Assembly: GCA_028712915.1 (NCBI GenBank)
Contig: JAQTPJ010000037.1
Coordinates: 1 to 7,504, forward strand
Direction: 5' to 3'
DNA: 7,504 nt
From: Candidatus Omnitrophota bacterium
GTDB lineage: Bacteria > Omnitrophota > Gorgyraeia > Velamenicoccales > JABMQK01
Shown here: positions 5,168-7,504 of the stretch, one piece after another
Numbering within the stretch: position 1 is the first letter of the stretch
Layout of the letters: each line of letters opens with the position of its first letter
Made by a program: the position numbers and the translations under genes
Notes under the pieces: model-generated
Told to the model about the DNA's origin: nothing
Database searches by the model: none
The model's input: only the letters and a program-made list of their open reading frames with translations

Positions 5168-5530
5168 CAGTAGGAAAGTCCGAGCTCCCAAGGACAGCGT
5201 ATCCCGATAATATCGGGACTTCCATTACATGTTGATGGAAAGGATCGCCTGCGGCATTTCTAAAGAGCAGGTGCTTTGAAAATAGTAATATTTTCAAAGA
5301 GAACCACAGAGACGAGTAACCCTGTGAAGGGTGAGATGAAACGCGGTAATCTCTACGCGGAGCAATATCAAAAAGGCTCTAACCCACCGCAAGGTGATAT
5401 GGTAGTCCGCCAGAATTGTTAGAGCGGGTTGAATGCTAAACCCGAAAAGCAATTTTCGGGTAAGAGGAATGGTCATCATTCGCCGAATAAAATCGGCGAA
5501 AAACAGAACTCGGCTTATCTGGCTTGCCCC
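5131..5530 (+). ncRNA. rnpB: RNase P RNA, bacterial type A (rnpB)
   Basis: This is the catalytic RNA of RNase P, which matures the 5' ends of tRNAs. P1 is a perfect 10-bp helix, GGCAAGCCAG (5131-5140) with CTGGCTTGCC (5519-5528). P2 is GATGACC (5141-5147) with GGTCATC (5471-5477). P3 is TGTTAG (5151-5156) with CTAACA (5164-5169). The universal core blocks are present: AGGAAAGTCC (5172-5181), GAAACGCGGTAA with GAGCAATATCAAAAAGG, and ACAGAACTCGGCTTAT (5504-5518). P4 pairs CCGAG (5180-5184) with CTCGG (5509-5513). Peripheral hairpins are clear: CCCGAT/ATCGGG at 5203-5217, CTTTGAAAAT/ATTTTCAAAG near 5273-5300, CACC-GCAA-GGTG near 5388-5398, CCCGAAAA/TTTTCGGG near 5441-5460, and TTCGCCGA/TCGGCGAA at about 5479-5500. 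The 5' 37 bases overlap the RNase HI gene. No obvious promoter precedes it and no terminator follows, so it may be cut from a longer transcript. The ends are set from P1 and are approximate. Confidence 0.96.
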
Positions 5531-5550
5531 ATAATTAAATTCTAAACACT

Positions 5551-5556
5551 AGGAGG
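5551..5556 (+). promoter_or_regulatory. Shine-Dalgarno site of yebC
   Basis: AGGAGG, a perfect anti-16S match, lies 4 bases before the ATG at 5561 and fixes that start. It is the only strong ribosome-binding site in the window. The yebC gene is also one of the few here that does not begin inside or within a few bases of an upstream coding gene, so it cannot rely on coupling. Confidence 0.85.
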
Positions 5557-5560
5557 TTTT

Positions 5561-6304
5561 ATGTCAGGACATTCAAAATGGGCTAGTATTAAACATAAAA
5601 AAGCCATCACCGATGCAAAGAGGGGCGCTATGTTTACAAAATTAATCAGGGAACTTACTGCCGCGGCAAGGCAGGGCGGCGGTAATTCCGAAAACAACTT
5701 AAGGTTACGCACAGCTATTGCACGCGCAAAGACGCATAATATGCCCACGTCTAATATTGACAACGCTATCAAGAAAGGCACAGGGGAGTTGCCGGGCGTA
5801 GTCTACGAAGAAATAACCTATGAGGGTTACGGTCCAAAAGGCGTAGCCATTATGATAGAAACTCTAACGGATAATAAAAACAGGACTACAGCTGAAATAC
5901 GCAATTTCTTTTCCAAAAAGAACGGAAATTTAGGCGGCGCGGGTTCTGTATCCTGGATTTTCCAGAAAAAAGGATACATCGTCGTTGATAAAAAAGATAT
6001 CGAAGAAGATAAATTAATGAATATAGCCCTAGATGCCGGAGCTGAAGATATGAAAACAGAAGATAATACTTATGAAATTACCACGTCAGTTGCTGATTTT
6101 GAAAAAGTGAGGAAGGCAATCGAGGACAAGAAGATAAATATGCAAAGCGCTGAAATAACCATGATTCCTTCTTCCGTGATACAGGTTACCGGCCAGGATG
6201 CGAAAATCACATTAGAACTCGTGGAATCGCTGGAAGACCACGAAGACGTCCAACACGTCTATGCCAACTTTGATATGCCTGACGACGTGTTAGAACAAAA
6301 CTAA
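5561..6304 (+). CDS. yebC: YebC/PmpR-family protein (TACO1-like)
   Basis: The protein has 247 residues, the usual family length. It opens with the signature MSGHSKWASIKHKKAITDAK followed by RGAMFTKLIRELTAAARQGGG, the N-terminal helical domain. Next comes ENNLRLRTAIARAKTHNMP, the EEITYEGYGPKGVAIMIETLTDNKNRT block and the GNLGGAGSVSWIF motif, then two ferredoxin-like domains to the end. Members were first described as transcriptional regulators (E. coli YebC and Pseudomonas PmpR, also reported near ruvC). The mitochondrial relative TACO1 and more recent bacterial work point to a ribosome-associated role in easing translation of difficult stretches such as polyproline. Which applies here cannot be read from sequence. 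It follows rnpB by about 30 bp and precedes ruvC by 7 bp; yebC-ruvC-ruvA is a common bacterial order. Confidence 0.96.
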   Translation: MSGHSKWASIKHKKAITDAKRGAMFTKLIRELTAAARQGGGNSENNLRLRTAIARAKTHNMPTSNIDNAIKKGTGELPGVVYEEITYEGYGPKGVAIMIETLTDNKNRTTAEIRNFFSKKNGNLGGAGSVSWIFQKKGYIVVDKKDIEEDKLMNIALDAGAEDMKTEDNTYEITTSVADFEKVRKAIEDKKINMQSAEITMIPSSVIQVTGQDAKITLELVESLEDHEDVQHVYANFDMPDDVLEQN

Positions 6305-6311
6305 ACGCGCT

Positions 6312-6806
6312 ATGCTCATACTGGGAATAGACCCAGGATTAAATACTACCGGCTACGGGATAATAGACAATAGCCAGAATAAATTAAAATTTATTGAAGC
6401 CGGGTTCATTAAGACTTCTGTTAACGACAGCATAGAAAATAGGCTCCTTAGAATACATAAAGAATTAACCGGCATTATCAAAAGGCACAGGTTAGATGCC
6501 GCAGCGTTGGAAAAATTGTACGCGCATTACAAACACCCTGTAACAGCCTGTCTTTTAGGCCATGCGCGCGGAGCTATCTGTCTTGCCTGCGTCCAGAATA
6601 ATATACCGCTATTTGAATACGCCGCTACGAGAACAAAGAAGGCAATTTCAGGAAGGGGCAGCGCTTCTAAGCTACAGATCCAACAAATGGTGCTTAATTT
6701 ATTAAACCTAAAAGAAAAAAAAGATATGCCCCTGGATATAACCGATGCGTTATCTCTTGCGATAGCGCACTCGTATATAATGAAAATAAATAAAATATTC
6801 AAATGA
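6312..6806 (+). CDS. ruvC: Crossover junction endodeoxyribonuclease RuvC
   Basis: RuvC resolves Holliday junctions in recombinational repair by symmetric cleavage, working with RuvAB. The 164-residue protein is of normal length. It has the RNase-H-like fold with catalytic residues in place: Asp7 in GIDPGLNTTGYGI, Glu67 in AALEKLY, and Asp142 and Asp145 in LDITDALSLAIAH, with the following His153 also present. The segment ATRTKKAISGRGSASKLQIQQMV (105-127) matches the conserved DNA-binding and K-rich region. The ATG at 6312 lies 7 bp after the yebC stop and has no clear Shine-Dalgarno sequence. The stop overlaps the ruvA start in ATGA, which implies coupled translation. Confidence 0.97.
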   Translation: MLILGIDPGLNTTGYGIIDNSQNKLKFIEAGFIKTSVNDSIENRLLRIHKELTGIIKRHRLDAAALEKLYAHYKHPVTACLLGHARGAICLACVQNNIPLFEYAATRTKKAISGRGSASKLQIQQMVLNLLNLKEKKDMPLDITDALSLAIAHSYIMKINKIFK

Positions 6807-7423
6807 TCGCCCGAATTAACGGAAAAATTATATATAAGAAAAATAATTGCGTAGCTTTAGATTTAAACGGCATATGTTATGAAGTGTTGATTCCATCTAT
6901 AATAATGTCTCGGCTGGATGATTTTAGCCAGGATGGCCAAATAAGCCTAATCACTTATCACTATCTTCAAGTAGAGCCATCCAAGAGCATACCCGTATTG
7001 ATAGGTTTTATTAACGAGGTGGAAAAAGAATTCTTTGAATTGTTTATTACGGTTTCGGGCATAGGCCCGCGCGCAGCCTTAAAGGCATTAAACAAGCCGA
7101 TCTCTGTTATAGCTAAAGGTATAAACGAAGGAGATGTTTCTTTGCTCTGTTCCCTACCGGGGATAGGAAAACAAAGAGCCAAAGAGATTATCGCCAAACT
7201 TCAAGGCAAGATCGGTAAATTCGGGCTAATGCAGGACACCAAAGAAAGCACAATTGCGCATATCGCGGAAGACATAAAGAAAGAGGCGTTAGAAGTGTTA
7301 TCTCAATTACAATACAAGAAACAAGAAGCAAAAGAAATGATAGAAAAAGCGCTGGAGCGTTGCCCTAATATTAATAACACAGAAGAACTTCTCAATGAAG
7401 TATACAGACAAAAGGTGAAATAA
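6803..7423 (+). CDS. ruvA: Holliday junction branch migration protein RuvA
   Basis: RuvA binds four-way junctions as a tetramer and loads the RuvB motor. The protein has 206 residues, normal length. Domain I is the OB fold at about 1-65, beginning MIARINGKI. Domain II carries two helix-hairpin-helix motifs, VSGIGPRAAL (84-93) and LPGIGKQRAKEII (118-130). After a flexible linker, domain III (about 155-206, EALEVLSQLQYKKQEA) is the RuvB-contacting part. The acidic pin that is Glu-Asp in E. coli is not obvious: here the region reads QVEPSKSIPVLIGF, with one Glu at 58 and apparently two extra residues. The start overlaps ruvC by 4 bp. The stop overlaps the next start in TAATG. The usual partner gene ruvB does not follow directly. 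Confidence 0.96.
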   Translation: MIARINGKIIYKKNNCVALDLNGICYEVLIPSIIMSRLDDFSQDGQISLITYHYLQVEPSKSIPVLIGFINEVEKEFFELFITVSGIGPRAALKALNKPISVIAKGINEGDVSLLCSLPGIGKQRAKEIIAKLQGKIGKFGLMQDTKESTIAHIAEDIKKEALEVLSQLQYKKQEAKEMIEKALERCPNINNTEELLNEVYRQKVK

Positions 7424-7504
7424 TGGCAGATATCAACCCAGAATTAAAAGGCGCCATAGAATCTCTCGTATTTATCAGCGAAGGTCCATCAACCATTGCA
7501 GACA
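7423..7504 (+). CDS. scpB: Probable segregation and condensation protein ScpB, N-terminal fragment (3' end outside window)
   Basis: The ATG at 7423 shares its A with the ruvA stop (TAATG). Only 27 residues are visible: MADINPELKGAIESLVFISE followed by GPSTIAD. The 'L+..IE.LLF.S..P....' pattern is the usual opening of ScpB, the winged-helix kleisin-associated subunit that joins ScpA and Smc in chromosome condensation. It does not resemble the RuvB N-terminus, the usual neighbour of ruvA. So little is visible that the family call is tentative; the frame itself is well supported by the overlap with ruvA. Confidence 0.68.
   Translation, partial: MADINPELKGAIESLVFISEGPSTIAD

Noticed and set aside
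5203..5217. CCCGAT/ATCGGG hairpin as a terminator after the RNase HI gene
   Set aside because: It lies inside RNase P RNA as a peripheral helix and has no T-run.
4983..5479. Minus-strand frames of 104 and 61 codons across 4983-5297 and 5294-5479
   Set aside because: They are antisense to RNase HI and RNase P RNA. The structured RNA explains the sequence, and the products look like chance translations.
5441..5500. Two strong hairpins near the end of rnpB as tandem terminators
   Set aside because: They precede the conserved ACAGAACTCGG block and the P1 3' strand, so they are internal helices of the RNA.

Overview
This is a chromosomal window, mostly housekeeping genes, and every convincing gene lies on the + strand. 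The organism looks like a diderm bacterium: there is an outer-membrane barrel protein of the DUF2490 type and a small lipoprotein. Base composition is moderate (lines I sampled in host genes ran from about 28% to 52% G+C). AUA codons are frequent, most starts lack a Shine-Dalgarno sequence, and neither tRNA gene encodes CCA. The gene order and sequence flavour recall uncultured lineages such as Omnitrophota, but that is an impression and not something the sequence proves.

Layout. 1-429 is the 3' end of dnaG (primase), overlapping rpoD, the principal sigma factor (410-1975). This is the conserved macromolecular-synthesis pair. It is followed closely by a tiny predicted lipoprotein (1991-2131) and a DUF2490 outer-membrane protein (2140-2805). 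Next comes a tRNA region (2840-3945): a promoter, a truncated tRNA 5' half, a 766-bp insertion with one gene, an intact CAU-anticodon tRNA that is probably tRNA-Ile2, and a tRNA-Val(CAC). From 3976 on lie a zinc-ribbon coiled-coil protein, RNase HI, the RNase P RNA (rnpB, starting inside the RNase HI gene), yebC, ruvC, ruvA and the start of a probable scpB. Short gaps or overlaps link these genes, apart from the rnpB transcript region.

The most interesting part is 2939-3743. A perfect 39-bp direct repeat (2939-2977 and 3705-3743) is exactly the 5' half of the CAU tRNA, from its first base through the anticodon loop. The left copy is a dead half-tRNA still attached to a good promoter. The right copy is the start of the intact gene. 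The 766-bp unit is A+T-rich (about 31% G+C by hand count over 3061-3540). It holds no integrase but carries repeated TGTAGTGAAAA-like motifs inside both ends, placed where arm-type sites of a tyrosine recombinase attP would lie. Its only gene encodes a 168-residue membrane-anchored protein with an RNxxxH motif typical of HEPN ribonucleases. I read it as a minimal, trans-mobilised integrative cassette with a possible defence gene, inserted in the anticodon loop of a probably essential tRNA gene.

A second notable arrangement is rnpB. The 10-bp P1 helix, P2 and P3 of RNase P RNA are partly formed by the last 11 codons and stop of the RNase HI gene, so one stretch of DNA is constrained both as protein and as ribozyme.
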